DNA of 64,000 nt from Humidesulfovibrio sp. (GCF_030689645.1 NZ_JAUYFU010000024.1:145343-209342), one strand, 5' to 3'. Positions 39,654 through 49,478 are shown, counted from the first letter of the stretch. The notes: generated by a model not told the origin, from the letters alone. Numbers and translations: made by a program.

Positions 39654-40466
39654 ATGCCGAAAGCTATACCGGCTTGGAAAGTCAATCTTCGTTCGCGTCT
39701 AGCGAAGTTGTGCGACAAGCACGGACGAGTTTCGGAGGCTCTCGCCGTTGAGTTGATTAAAGAGAGTGTCTGGTGGGAGACACATCCTTCTGGTTCGATA
39801 CAGGCTCCTGGATTCGCGAAGCATATCTACGAGAACTCCGGTGAATGGAAGATAACTTTTGGCGCAAATACGTTTTTGATTTCTCGTGCAGTGCATGGCT
39901 GCTGCAAAGTTATCGAGAACTGGTTACCTCGACAGTCTGGGCCAATTGCACAGTTGCCTTGGGCAACTCTTCAGACTGAATTAGCCTCGGTACTCAGAGG
40001 TTCAGTGTCCAATTTTATTGGAGAGATATATCAGCGATATACCGGAGGATCGAATGAGCAGATCGTGTTTGGATCTCATGCCATATCAATTCCTGGCTTT
40101 ATCGAGGTTCTGGCTCGCAGCCTTCACAGCCCTGAATTAGGCGCATTTTCGAAGACGTCGCAGCCTAGGGCAAGACAAAGTGGTGCAGATGCTGCTTCAA
40201 CTGCTTCAGAATATACATCCTGCCCGTTGTGTGGTCACAGCGTAAAGACCGTAAATTTGACAAAGCACCAGAGAAGAAAGTGTCCTAGAAGGCCTGCTGC
40301 TTCACCACAAGCTACTATTGTTACTGAAGAGGCGCGGACGACTCCTGGGGGCCTTGTGTGGCCGCTTGGCAAGGACGAGACGTTGTGCCAACAGTGCGGC
40401 GTCAGAATCGGAATGGCGCGACTTGCTGAACATCTAGCTCAACGTTGCCCAAAACGTCCTCTGTAG
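39654..40466 (+). CDS. Uncharacterised protein with two C-terminal zinc-finger-like motifs
   Basis: [22 protein letters not shown] and [22 protein letters not shown] (CxxC-x(n)-H-x(n)-C twice). Confidence 0.7.
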   Translation: MPKAIPAWKVNLRSRLAKLCDKHGRVSEALAVELIKESVWWETHPSGSIQAPGFAKHIYENSGEWKITFGANTFLISRAVHGCCKVIENWLPRQSGPIAQLPWATLQTELASVLRGSVSNFIGEIYQRYTGGSNEQIVFGSHAISIPGFIEVLARSLHSPELGAFSKTSQPRARQSGADAASTASEYTSCPLCGHSVKTVNLTKHQRRKCPRRPAASPQATIVTEEARTTPGGLVWPLGKDETLCQQCGVRIGMARLAEHLAQRCPKRPL

Positions 40467-40515
40467 ATGCACAAAGCCGTTGGCACCGGAATTCTCACCC
40501 AGAACAGGAGCACCA

Positions 40516-42309
40516 ATGCCCCCTTGCTATTCAGTCAACAGCCACCCCGTTGAAACCATTCTGTCCTGGGTCAAGGCCGGGGAGATTGCCATCCCTGAAA
40601 TTCAACGTCCTTTTGTGTGGGACGCCACCAACGTTCGCGATCTGCTCGACTCCTTGTTCCAGGGCTACCCCGTGGGCTATCTCATCGCGTGGCGCAACCC
40701 CAGCGTGCGGCTGCGGGACGGCTCCCTGAGCGAGGGCAAGAAGGTCCTCATCGACGGTCAGCAGCGCGTCACGGCCCTCATGGCCGCAGTGCTCGGGTAT
40801 CAGGTCCTCACCAAGGACTACAGGCTCACCCGCATCCGCATCGCCTTCAATCCGCTGAGCCGAAAATTTGAGGTTCTCAATCCGGCCATCGAGAAGGATG
40901 TGACGTGGATTCCGGACATTTCAGAGGCCATGAAGAACGCGGCAAACCCGTTCACCGTGTTCAAGGCCTACTGCGCCCTGAACCCAACAGTGGATCAGGA
41001 GCAGGTCATGCAGTCCATCACGGACCTGCTAGCCATCCGGAACAACCTGATCGGTTTTGTGGAGCTGGCGCACGACCTGGACATCGAGACGGTTACGGAC
41101 ATCTTCATCCGCATCAACTCCAAGGGCGTGGTGCTGAACCAGTCGGACTTCGCCATGTCCAAGATCGCCGCCAGCGAGAGCCACGGCGGGCCGATGCTGC
41201 GCAAGGCCATCGACTACTTCTGCCACATGGCGGTGGCGCCAGAGTTCTATGGGCAGATCGCCGAGCGCGACCCGGAGTTCGCGGCCACGGACTGGTTCAA
41301 GAAGATGACTTGGCTCAAGGACGAGAATGACGATCTCTATGACCCGTCCTACACGGACATGCTCCGCGTGGCCTGCATCGCGGCCTTTGAGCGCGGCAAG
41401 CTGTCGGACCTTGTGAGCCTGCTCTCGGGCAGGAACTTCGAGACCCGCCAATATGAGGACGAGATCGCCGCTGAGTCATTCGTGCGTCTCGGCGAGGGCA
41501 TCAAGGACTTCATCAAGGAAACGCATTTCCAGCGCTTCCTCATGATCATCCGCTCCGCCGGGTTCATAGCCCCTGGCCTCATCCGGTCTCAGAACGCCCT
41601 GAACTTCGCCTACGCGTTGTACCTGAAGCTCCGCCGGGACAAGTATGACCCGGCAGTCATCGAACGCACGGTGAGACGCTGGTTCGTCCTCTCGCTGCTC
41701 ACCGCCCGCTATTCCGGTTCCTTCGAAAGTCAGTTCGACTCGGACATCAAACGCGCCAAGGAAGGGGACTTCAGCGAGTTTCTGGCCCAGACGGAGCAGG
41801 CCGTGCTGTCTGAGTCGTTCTGGAGCTTTGGCTTGGTGCAGGAACTGGAGAAGGCTAGCACGAACAGTCCGTACCTGAACCTGTTCTGGGCCGCTCAGGT
41901 GAAGCTGGAGGACCGTGGGTTCCTCTCGAGAGACATCACCGTGGGGCAGCTCATCGCCCACCAGGGTGACATCCACCACATCTTCCCGCGTGAATACCTC
42001 AAGAAGCATGGCATGAAGCAGGGAGCGTACAACCAGATCGCCAACTTCGTGTTCACCCAGTCGGAGATCAACATCCGGATCGGCAACAAGGCCCCCAAGG
42101 CCTACTTCGTCGAGGCATTGGCGCAGTGCGCGGATGGGCCGCTCAAGCTGGGGGGCATTGATGACCGAGCTGAGCTGGAGAATAACCTGATCCAGAATTG
42201 TATCCCCGGCGCATCGCTCGATCTCGAGCAGGGGGATTACGCGGAGTTCCTCAAGGCGCGGCGAGAGCTGATGGCCCAGAAGATCAAGGCGTACTACAAC
42301 ACGTTGTGA
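40516..42309 (+). CDS. DUF262/GmrSD-like protein with C-terminal HNH-like (DUF1524-type) region
   Basis: [71 protein letters not shown]...[26 protein letters not shown]. Confidence 0.85.
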   Translation: MPPCYSVNSHPVETILSWVKAGEIAIPEIQRPFVWDATNVRDLLDSLFQGYPVGYLIAWRNPSVRLRDGSLSEGKKVLIDGQQRVTALMAAVLGYQVLTKDYRLTRIRIAFNPLSRKFEVLNPAIEKDVTWIPDISEAMKNAANPFTVFKAYCALNPTVDQEQVMQSITDLLAIRNNLIGFVELAHDLDIETVTDIFIRINSKGVVLNQSDFAMSKIAASESHGGPMLRKAIDYFCHMAVAPEFYGQIAERDPEFAATDWFKKMTWLKDENDDLYDPSYTDMLRVACIAAFERGKLSDLVSLLSGRNFETRQYEDEIAAESFVRLGEGIKDFIKETHFQRFLMIIRSAGFIAPGLIRSQNALNFAYALYLKLRRDKYDPAVIERTVRRWFVLSLLTARYSGSFESQFDSDIKRAKEGDFSEFLAQTEQAVLSESFWSFGLVQELEKASTNSPYLNLFWAAQVKLEDRGFLSRDITVGQLIAHQGDIHHIFPREYLKKHGMKQGAYNQIANFVFTQSEINIRIGNKAPKAYFVEALAQCADGPLKLGGIDDRAELENNLIQNCIPGASLDLEQGDYAEFLKARRELMAQKIKAYYNTL

Positions 42310-42379
42310 CGGGTTTGGTGTATAGATTGCGAGTGTACAGGGCGCGTACGGTTTAGAAAATGGATTCTGGGAGAGGATA

Positions 42380-42934
42380 ATGGATTATTTTGAAGGCGTT
42401 GTGGCAACGTTGCTGGAATTTGAAGGCTATTGGGTAAATAGATCATTTAAGGTTGAGCTGACGATAGAGGATAAAAGAAGGATCGGCTTGCCTTGCATGC
42501 CTCGCGTTGAGTTGGATCTTCTCGCATATTGTGCTGCAAAAAATGAGCTTATAGTGTTTGAAGTGAAGTCGTATCTGGACTCTCCCGGCGTTAAGCTCAA
42601 GGATATATCGGAAAAGCATGATGTTCCCAAAGGCAGATACAAGTTGTTTACATCTGAAAGGTATCGAGAAGTAGTCTTCGGACGTTTGCGACAAGAGCTT
42701 ATGCTTCGTGGCATGGCGAATTCTAAGACCATTGTCACACTTGGACTTGCTGCCGGGAAAGTATACCAAGGAAAAAGCAAAGATGTCGAAATGGTTATGA
42801 GGAATAGTGGGTGGCGGTATATTTCCCCAGAGGAAATAAAGTTATGTGTGATGGCTTTTGCGGACGAGGGTTATGAGAATGATCCAACAGTGATTGCCGC
42901 CAAAATCCTCACTCGAGATAAGCAGAAACAGTAG
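42380..42934 (+). CDS. Small PD-(D/E)XK nuclease-like protein
   Basis: FEGYWVNRSFKVELT...RVELDLLAYCAAKNELIVFEVKSYLDSPGV (E..D..ExK pattern). Confidence 0.6.
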   Translation: MDYFEGVVATLLEFEGYWVNRSFKVELTIEDKRRIGLPCMPRVELDLLAYCAAKNELIVFEVKSYLDSPGVKLKDISEKHDVPKGRYKLFTSERYREVVFGRLRQELMLRGMANSKTIVTLGLAAGKVYQGKSKDVEMVMRNSGWRYISPEEIKLCVMAFADEGYENDPTVIAAKILTRDKQKQ

Positions 42935-43020
42935 TCTTCACCTCGCCGCCATGGCGGTGGCTGGATATTTAGTTTGCTCTTCGACTGCTCTCGTAGTGAC
43001 ACGTCACCAATTATGACATC

Positions 43021-43254
43021 TCATTTCTCGCCCAAGTGCTTCAAGCGTAGCGTGGGTGTGTTTAGAATCCTCTTGCAGTGTCCGCAGGTCACCTCTGCTT
43101 CGATCAGCCTATTGGCAACCTGGGTGAACTTTACGTCTGGCTCGAGCATTTTATGCGCCCCACAGTATGTCAGGCGCTCACCATTCAGGGTGACGATTAT
43201 GTGCCTTGCTCCATCCGGGTGACCTGGGCGGCCCCAGAAACCGATCTCGTACAT
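43021..43254 (-). CDS. Small uncharacterised island protein
   Basis: 77-aa ORF MYEIGFWGRPGHPDGARHIIVTLNGERLTYCGAHKML...VTCGHCKRIL, CxxC motif. Confidence 0.5.
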   Translation of the reverse strand: MYEIGFWGRPGHPDGARHIIVTLNGERLTYCGAHKMLEPDVKFTQVANRLIEAEVTCGHCKRILNTPTLRLKHLGEK

Positions 43255-43282
43255 GTGAATCTCCTGCGTCTAGGTTGTAGGG

Positions 43283-44269
43283 CTATTGGCGGTGTCCAAA
43301 TTGGACGTTGAGCCGCTTGCGCCAATTGTTCACGGTCTGTGGTGAGACCCCGACGATACGGGCAATCTCGCGGTCTGACAGCAGGGACCGCTCAGGACAC
43401 TTGAGGTACTCCAGAACAGCGTCCCTCTTCTTCGCGTTGGTGAAGGGAGCTTGCCGCCCAACTTGGACGCCGTTGGACAGGAAGTTTACGTCGTTACGGA
43501 ACTGTTTGATGAACTTGTCCTGATCCTCATACTCAACGTACATGCCCTGGTTGCAGAGTTCCTCGTACTTGTCGAGCCTCGCCAGGACATCTTCAAGGCT
43601 CTGGGCTGGGAGCGAGACCAGTAGTTCTTCGAGGACAACGAACCGAGCGCTCACGGGTAAAGGGTGGAAGTCGATGTACTCATCAAGTGTGTGCCGTTCG
43701 TGCCAACGGTGGTTCCAATACCGCCACTCTTTCAGTGCATCGACGATGGTTGTCGGCAGGGGGTAAGCTTGGGAAACTGCTCGGCGGACAGAATCAGGTA
43801 AGTCAGCGTTCTTCGACACTGGCCCCCATCCGTCCAAGTTGGACACGTAGCCGTCCTCGTCCACTTCTGCCAAATGAGCGCAGGCTTTCTCCAACAACGC
43901 TTCCCTTTCACAGGGGGCCATGACGGCATCTTCTGAGCCGTAGCGCTCAATAATATCAGCTTGCTCCTTAAGCCGCGCTTCTTCCCGCTGACGGGCTTCC
44001 TCGGCAGCTCGAGCTTTGTATCCGGGTTCGTGCTTCTCCATGTAGTCAGCAAAACCAGCGAAGGGGTTATGCATCGTTGGGGCTGCGTCAGAAGGTGGTG
44101 AGGCGGGCGCGGAAATGACGTCCACCGCTTCCTCGAAGGTCATGCCTGCTGCGCACGCCACAGCCTCAGCCCTGTCCCTCGCGGCTTCTCGTTCGCCGTC
44201 GTAGGTAGTCGAGTTCATCGGGCTGTAGATTTTGGCGAACTTCTTCGTGTCTAGCTTCTCCGGCTCCAT
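43283..44269 (-). CDS. Uncharacterised protein with C-terminal helix-turn-helix
   Basis: C-terminal SLLSDREIARIVGVSPQTVNNWRKRLNVQ. Confidence 0.7.
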   Translation of the reverse strand: MEPEKLDTKKFAKIYSPMNSTTYDGEREAARDRAEAVACAAGMTFEEAVDVISAPASPPSDAAPTMHNPFAGFADYMEKHEPGYKARAAEEARQREEARLKEQADIIERYGSEDAVMAPCEREALLEKACAHLAEVDEDGYVSNLDGWGPVSKNADLPDSVRRAVSQAYPLPTTIVDALKEWRYWNHRWHERHTLDEYIDFHPLPVSARFVVLEELLVSLPAQSLEDVLARLDKYEELCNQGMYVEYEDQDKFIKQFRNDVNFLSNGVQVGRQAPFTNAKKRDAVLEYLKCPERSLLSDREIARIVGVSPQTVNNWRKRLNVQFGHRQ

Positions 44270-44483
44270 GGAATCTCCAGAAATGTGTTGCAGCTAAGGT
44301 AGATGCTGGTTTGGGCTACTCTGTGCGATCCAGCCCGGAGTGGGGGTATAGGTTATGAGCGCACAAGCTGCAAGTGCCTTTGGTGTTTAAGCTTAATGCC
44401 TACCGAAGTGGTTCTTCTGGACATGAGGGCTTTCTTTCATTTATCGGACTCACCCGGCTGCCCGGTAGCGGGGTGGCCATTTT

Positions 44484-45812
44484 GTGTACGAGGAGTTGAC
44501 GTTGCAGGAACAGCACGAGAACCTGACTGAGGCTGCCGATGAGTCCGACCAGCTCCGGGACCGGCACTTCAACCCGTGGCGAATACCACGGACGGAGAAG
44601 GCGCGTGCGGCCATCCAGGATGTTGTCCATCAGCTCCAGAGTTTCGAGCGGCTCTACAAGCACCGCAAGCGCAAGCGCCGAGCGGTTGACCTGGAGGCCT
44701 TTGAGGCAACAGTCTCGGCCATCGCCTCGGACCTCATGTACCACCACCTCCTTGGGCATGGGGATGGGGTCTACATCACCCGGTCCAACCGCTACCTGGG
44801 GCGCAAGAGCCGCTACCGGCCCGCTGCCTACGGCAAAATCCTGCCGACCATCCTGGACCACATGGCCGAGCCTGAGATGGCGTACGCCGAGCAATCCATC
44901 GGCTACAAGGGCTACTTCGGCCCATCCAAGGAGACGACCATCCGCGCTAGCAAGCGGCTCATCACGCGAGTGGTGGAAGCCCGGCTTGAGCTTGGGGACT
45001 TCGGCATCTCCAAAGGTCAGGAGGTGATCCTGCTTAAGCGCGTGAAGAAGGGTGGCTGGGATGACGGCGGTCTTGAGGAGTACGAGGATACCCCGGAGAC
45101 CATCCTGTTCCGGGAGCAGGTCATGACCATCAACGGCTGGCTGGAGTCCGTGGAGATCGACTTCGATGAGTACTACTGGCCAGGAGGCAGACCCGTTGAT
45201 TCACGGGACCGGAGGCTGCGGCGTGTCTTCACACAGGGACGTTTCGATAGCGGAGGACGGCTGTTCGGCGGGTTCTGGCAGCCCCTGGGCAAGGAAGCAC
45301 GCCGGAAGGGCCTGATGATCAACGGCGAGGACGTGGTGGAGCTGGACTACGGCCAGATGAACCCCCGCATCCTCTACGGCCTCTGCGGTGCGGAGCCGCC
45401 TGCGGGCGATGCCTACGCCATTCCCGACTTTCAGCACCACCGCAGTGGGGTGAAGAAGATCATGAACGCCATGCTGTTCGCCACCAAACGGCTGGTCAGG
45501 ATGCCCAAGGGCGTCCGCAAGGCCTTCGAGGAACGGCACCGGGTGGAGGAAGTCATGGTCGCCATTGAGGCTGCCCACCCGGCCATCACGAGCTGCTTCT
45601 TCACCGGGATCGGCCATGAGGCCCAGTTCACCGAGAGCCAGGTGCTGGTAGATGTCCTTCTCACCCTTCGAGACCTGGGCATCCATGCCCTCCCTGTCCA
45701 TGACTCCGTGATCGTGGGGAAGTCGAACCAGGACAAGGTCAGGGAGGTCATGCTCTCCTGCTTCCTCAAGGGAACTGGAGTACCTGGGATAGTGGAGGTG
45801 GTGGGGGGATGA
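44484..45812 (+). CDS. Family-A DNA polymerase palm-like protein of mobile-element type
   Basis: Motif A-like DVVELDYGQMNPRILYGLCG (cf. DYSQIELRVLA); motif B-like RSGVKKIMNAMLFATK; motif C-like ALPVHDSVIV; GTG start. Confidence 0.65.
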   Translation: MYEELTLQEQHENLTEAADESDQLRDRHFNPWRIPRTEKARAAIQDVVHQLQSFERLYKHRKRKRRAVDLEAFEATVSAIASDLMYHHLLGHGDGVYITRSNRYLGRKSRYRPAAYGKILPTILDHMAEPEMAYAEQSIGYKGYFGPSKETTIRASKRLITRVVEARLELGDFGISKGQEVILLKRVKKGGWDDGGLEEYEDTPETILFREQVMTINGWLESVEIDFDEYYWPGGRPVDSRDRRLRRVFTQGRFDSGGRLFGGFWQPLGKEARRKGLMINGEDVVELDYGQMNPRILYGLCGAEPPAGDAYAIPDFQHHRSGVKKIMNAMLFATKRLVRMPKGVRKAFEERHRVEEVMVAIEAAHPAITSCFFTGIGHEAQFTESQVLVDVLLTLRDLGIHALPVHDSVIVGKSNQDKVREVMLSCFLKGTGVPGIVEVVGG

Positions 45813-45879
45813 CCATGATCACCTACAACTACCAGTACCTAGAGGGGCTACTAATCTCCTTTAGTGGGACCCGTAAGCC

Positions 45880-46698
45880 ATGACCGACTGGAACCAGCGC
45901 CAGAAGCGCAAGCAGGACGTGACCGCCCGTGCGGCCCTCCCCAACCATATGTACGGCTACTGCCGGGTGATTCACTGCGGCAAGCCCGCCAGGGCAGGTA
46001 CTCCGGACGGCCTGGACGAGCGATACTGCCGCGCCCATGCCGATCACAATCAGCGGCATGGCAGCCCGCTCAAGGGATCATACACGGCCAAGGAGCTGAA
46101 CCCCTACCGCCGGGCGGCCCTGGCCTGGATCGTGTCCCACGAGGACAGCCGGTGGGTGCAGAACGCGATCCAGCGGGTGAAGGGCCTCTACCAGCAGGCC
46201 GGGCCGTATGTGGAGGCCTTCCGCCTGCGTGGCCTGCCTCCTCAGCAGCGTGCCAAGGCGGCCCTGGCCCGGCTCAGGAAGCACGGCATCGACCCCCGGC
46301 TGGTCGTGGCGGCATGGCTGGCCGTGGAGATGCTGATCCAGGACGATCCTCAGCCCGTCCAGGGAACGGAGTTCAAGCGTGTGCAGGCGGCCAAGGTCAT
46401 CCATCGAATGGCCTCCGGTTCCCACCGGCGCTGGGTGCGAGAGGTCGCCTCACCCGTCTGGTCGGGCCAGAAGCAGGATGTGATCCAGGAGCTTCACGTC
46501 TACCCCCGGAGCCGTGGCCGTGTTCTCAGGCACCTTGGGGAAGAACTGGAGTCGGCAGTGGAGCTGCTGGTGGATCACCACCTCGCGGACATCCACATCT
46601 TCAGGCGTGAGCAGGACGCGGCAGGGTCCTCAGGCGCTCGGGCTTATCCCAGGAATTGGGTGTCCAGACGCAGGCAGAAGGATGACGAAAAGACTTGA
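45880..46698 (+). CDS. Uncharacterised protein with N-terminal Cys/His zinc motif
   Basis: YCRVIHCGKPARAGTPDGLDERYCRAHADHNQRHG. Confidence 0.65.
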   Translation: MTDWNQRQKRKQDVTARAALPNHMYGYCRVIHCGKPARAGTPDGLDERYCRAHADHNQRHGSPLKGSYTAKELNPYRRAALAWIVSHEDSRWVQNAIQRVKGLYQQAGPYVEAFRLRGLPPQQRAKAALARLRKHGIDPRLVVAAWLAVEMLIQDDPQPVQGTEFKRVQAAKVIHRMASGSHRRWVREVASPVWSGQKQDVIQELHVYPRSRGRVLRHLGEELESAVELLVDHHLADIHIFRREQDAAGSSGARAYPRNWVSRRRQKDDEKT

Positions 46699-46784
46699 AA
46701 CTGTTCCAGTGAGGCGTTACATTCGGCTCAGGAACAGTGACGATATCTAGCTGAAGAGAAAGGATTTCCTTGTCTCCAGACGAG

Positions 46785-46807
46785 AATCCCTCCCTCTCCG
46801 CCAGAAA
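46785..46807 (+). repeat. attR core
   Basis: Second copy of AATCCCTCCCTCTCCGCCAGAAA. Confidence 0.92.
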
Positions 46808-46812
46808 AACCA

Positions 46813-46844
46813 AGGGTCACGGTATACGCCGTGACCCTTTTTTT
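46813..46844 (+). terminator. Intrinsic terminator just outside attR (probable original tRNA-Ser terminator)
   Basis: AAGGGTCACGG-TATACG-CCGTGACCC-TTTTTTT. Confidence 0.85.
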
Positions 46845-47183
46845 GCGCCTAAAAACAGACCCAAAAGCGCAACATGTACCCCTGATTTGTACCCTTTGAC
46901 GAAAAATTGTCCGGTTCGCCACTAGAATGCTGGCGATTCTTGCTATCCTGTCTTCAATCATGTGCAGCTTGAGTGACGCGTTCAGCGTTTGTCTTGTGGT
47001 GATAAAAATGTCGTAGCATTGCGGTTGTTTTTCCTTTGGCTTCTTGTATAAATCGTAACACTCTAGTAACGAATCAGAAAAGCGGATACGCTTTCGAAAT
47101 TTTCCGGGAATGAGTGCGCCACTGGTCTCTTCGGCAGACCTGATCCCTTGTCGTTCAAGCCTGCTCTGGAGGGACAAGAAGCG

Positions 47184-49478
47184 ATGGATGAGTCATCTTC
47201 TGGCCGTGGGGAGAAGGGCGGCAAAACGATTGCCGCACCTGCAACTCTGCCGTCAGCCGCTGCGGAGCCTCGCGTTCAGTTTGGGATTCTGGCCCTTCTC
47301 GGCTGTTTGGCGCGATTCTTCAGGCCGTATTGGCGCAGGGCCGCCATCGTTGTCGTCGGCCTCATCGTTGAAATGGCTTTCAGTTCTGCGCTTCCCTTCT
47401 CGTTCAAATTCATCGTCGATGACGGGCTCGTAGGCAAGAATCACAGCCTGCTGATTACGATCATCATCGCCTTGGCGGTCGGCGCTTTGGCTGTGTCGGT
47501 TGTGGGGTTGCTTCGCGATTTTCTCTTCGCTCGTTTGGCTTCGCAGATCTTGAGGGACTTGCGGGCCTCCATGTTCGAGCAGTTGCAGCGTTTGTCCATC
47601 GACTTTTATGGCCGCACCAACGCGGGGGATGTGCTCTCGCGGTTCTCTGGCGATATCGTATCCGTTGAAAACGCCCTCGTCAGCTCAATTCCCTGGGGGG
47701 TGCTGCCCACCCTGGACGTTTTTGCCAACACGTTGCTCTTGTTCTGGCTCGACTGGCGGTTGGCGCTCGTGTCCATGCTTGTTTGGCCGCTGTGCCTGCT
47801 TGGGCCGCGCTTCTTCGCGCCGCGCGCCGTGGATGCGAGCTACGCCCGCAAGCAGGACGAGGGCGGTACGCTCGCCGTGGTCCAGGAGAACATCCAGTCG
47901 CAACCCGCCGTCAAGGTGCTCAACCTGCAGAACGAGGCCATGCGCATCTTCGGCATTCGCAACTCAAAGTTGGCGGAGAGCGTGCTCAAGGTGAGCTTCT
48001 TCTCCGCCATGGTCGAGCGCTCGGCGGGGGTCAGCATCATGCTGCTGCAGGTATTGGTCCTGGCCATAGGAGCCTGGATGACCTCAGTGGACCTGCTCTC
48101 TGTGGGAACCCTGACTGCTTTTCAGGCGCTCTTTCTCAATTTGTCGATATCCCTTTCCTACACCACGCAATATGTGCCGACCCTGGTCCAGGCGGCGGGC
48201 GGCATGGAGCGCATCAACGAACTGTTCGCGGTTGTGCCTGGCGTTGTCGATAAGCCCGCCGCCGTGGAGCTGCCGCAGCTGGTCCGGGGAGTGCGCTTCG
48301 AGTCCGTGAGTTTCGGTTATGACGAGGCGAGCACGGTTCTGCGCGATCTGAACATCGAACTGCGGGCCACGGAGTCGGTGGCTTTTGTCGGCGCCAGCGG
48401 GTCTGGCAAGAGTACGGTCTTGAGCCTGCTGATGCGGCTTTATGAGCCCAGCGCAGGTCGTGTCACCCTGGACGGGGTGGACCTGCGCGACTCGACTCAG
48501 GCATCTCTCAGGGCCCAGATGGGCGTGGTGTTTCAGGAGAGCTTTCTGTTCAACGCAAGTGTTGCCGAGAACATCCGTTTTGGTCGTCTTGATGCCACCC
48601 GCGACGAGATCGAAAACGCTGCGCGCGCGGCTGAGATTCATGAGGTCATTGCCGCCTTGCCTGAAGGCTATGATTCGCAGATAGGCGAGCGTGGTGGCCG
48701 TCTGTCCGGCGGTCAGCGCCAGCGCATCGCCATTGCGCGCGCCATTCTCCGCGAGCCGCGCATCCTCGTGCTCGACGAAGCTACCTCGGCCCTTGACCCG
48801 GGAACCGAGTCCGCCATCAACGCCACCCTGGCTCGGATTGGCAGTGGGCGCATGGTCGTCTCGGTGACGCACCGGCTGGCCGCCGCAGTGAATGCCGACC
48901 GAATCTGCGTTCTGGACAAGGGGCGGCTGGTCGAGTCGGGCAGCCATGCGGAATTGCTTGAACACAACGGACACTATAAGCGGTTATGGGAAAAGCAGAG
49001 CGGATTCCAGCTTAGCCCCAGCGGCGAACAGGCCATCGTGGCGCCGGAATGGCTGCGCCGCGTGAAGCTGTTCGATCAGCTCGACGACCGGCTGTTGCGG
49101 TTGCTTGCGACGCTTTTCGCCACGGAAAGACATCCCGAGGGACGTCTGATCATCCATCAGGGCGATCAGGCCGACCGCTTCTACATCATCGTGCGCGGTG
49201 CGGTTGAGGTTCTCATGACGGAGGAGCCAGGCACCGAGCGGAGGGTGGCGGTTCTGGAGGATGGAGATCATTTCGGCGAGATAGCGCTGCTGCATTCCGT
49301 TCCACGTACGGCCAGCGTGCGCACGCTTATGCAGAGCACATTGCTGTCGTTGCAGCGCCAGCAGTTTGAGTTGTTGCTCGAGCAGGCTCCAGAGCTTCGT
49401 GCTCGCATCGACTCCGTTCATTGTGAGCGCCTCATCGCCTCGGACACAAACAATGAAATGATGGAGAGTCCAGCATGA
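47184..49478 (+). CDS. ABC exporter (TMD-NBD) with C-terminal cyclic-nucleotide-binding-like domain
   Basis: Walker A VGASGSGKSTVL; signature LSGGQRQRIAIARAI; VLDEATSALD; C-terminal IIHQGDQADRFYIIVRGAVEVLM...GDHFGEIALLHSVPRTASVR. Confidence 0.93.
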   Translation: MDESSSGRGEKGGKTIAAPATLPSAAAEPRVQFGILALLGCLARFFRPYWRRAAIVVVGLIVEMAFSSALPFSFKFIVDDGLVGKNHSLLITIIIALAVGALAVSVVGLLRDFLFARLASQILRDLRASMFEQLQRLSIDFYGRTNAGDVLSRFSGDIVSVENALVSSIPWGVLPTLDVFANTLLLFWLDWRLALVSMLVWPLCLLGPRFFAPRAVDASYARKQDEGGTLAVVQENIQSQPAVKVLNLQNEAMRIFGIRNSKLAESVLKVSFFSAMVERSAGVSIMLLQVLVLAIGAWMTSVDLLSVGTLTAFQALFLNLSISLSYTTQYVPTLVQAAGGMERINELFAVVPGVVDKPAAVELPQLVRGVRFESVSFGYDEASTVLRDLNIELRATESVAFVGASGSGKSTVLSLLMRLYEPSAGRVTLDGVDLRDSTQASLRAQMGVVFQESFLFNASVAENIRFGRLDATRDEIENAARAAEIHEVIAALPEGYDSQIGERGGRLSGGQRQRIAIARAILREPRILVLDEATSALDPGTESAINATLARIGSGRMVVSVTHRLAAAVNADRICVLDKGRLVESGSHAELLEHNGHYKRLWEKQSGFQLSPSGEQAIVAPEWLRRVKLFDQLDDRLLRLLATLFATERHPEGRLIIHQGDQADRFYIIVRGAVEVLMTEEPGTERRVAVLEDGDHFGEIALLHSVPRTASVRTLMQSTLLSLQRQQFELLLEQAPELRARIDSVHCERLIASDTNNEMMESPA

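Noticed and set aside
46728-47177. 149-aa minus-strand ORF spanning attR
   Set aside because: Crosses the att repeat and a terminator hairpin; composition is not protein-like, so likely noncoding.
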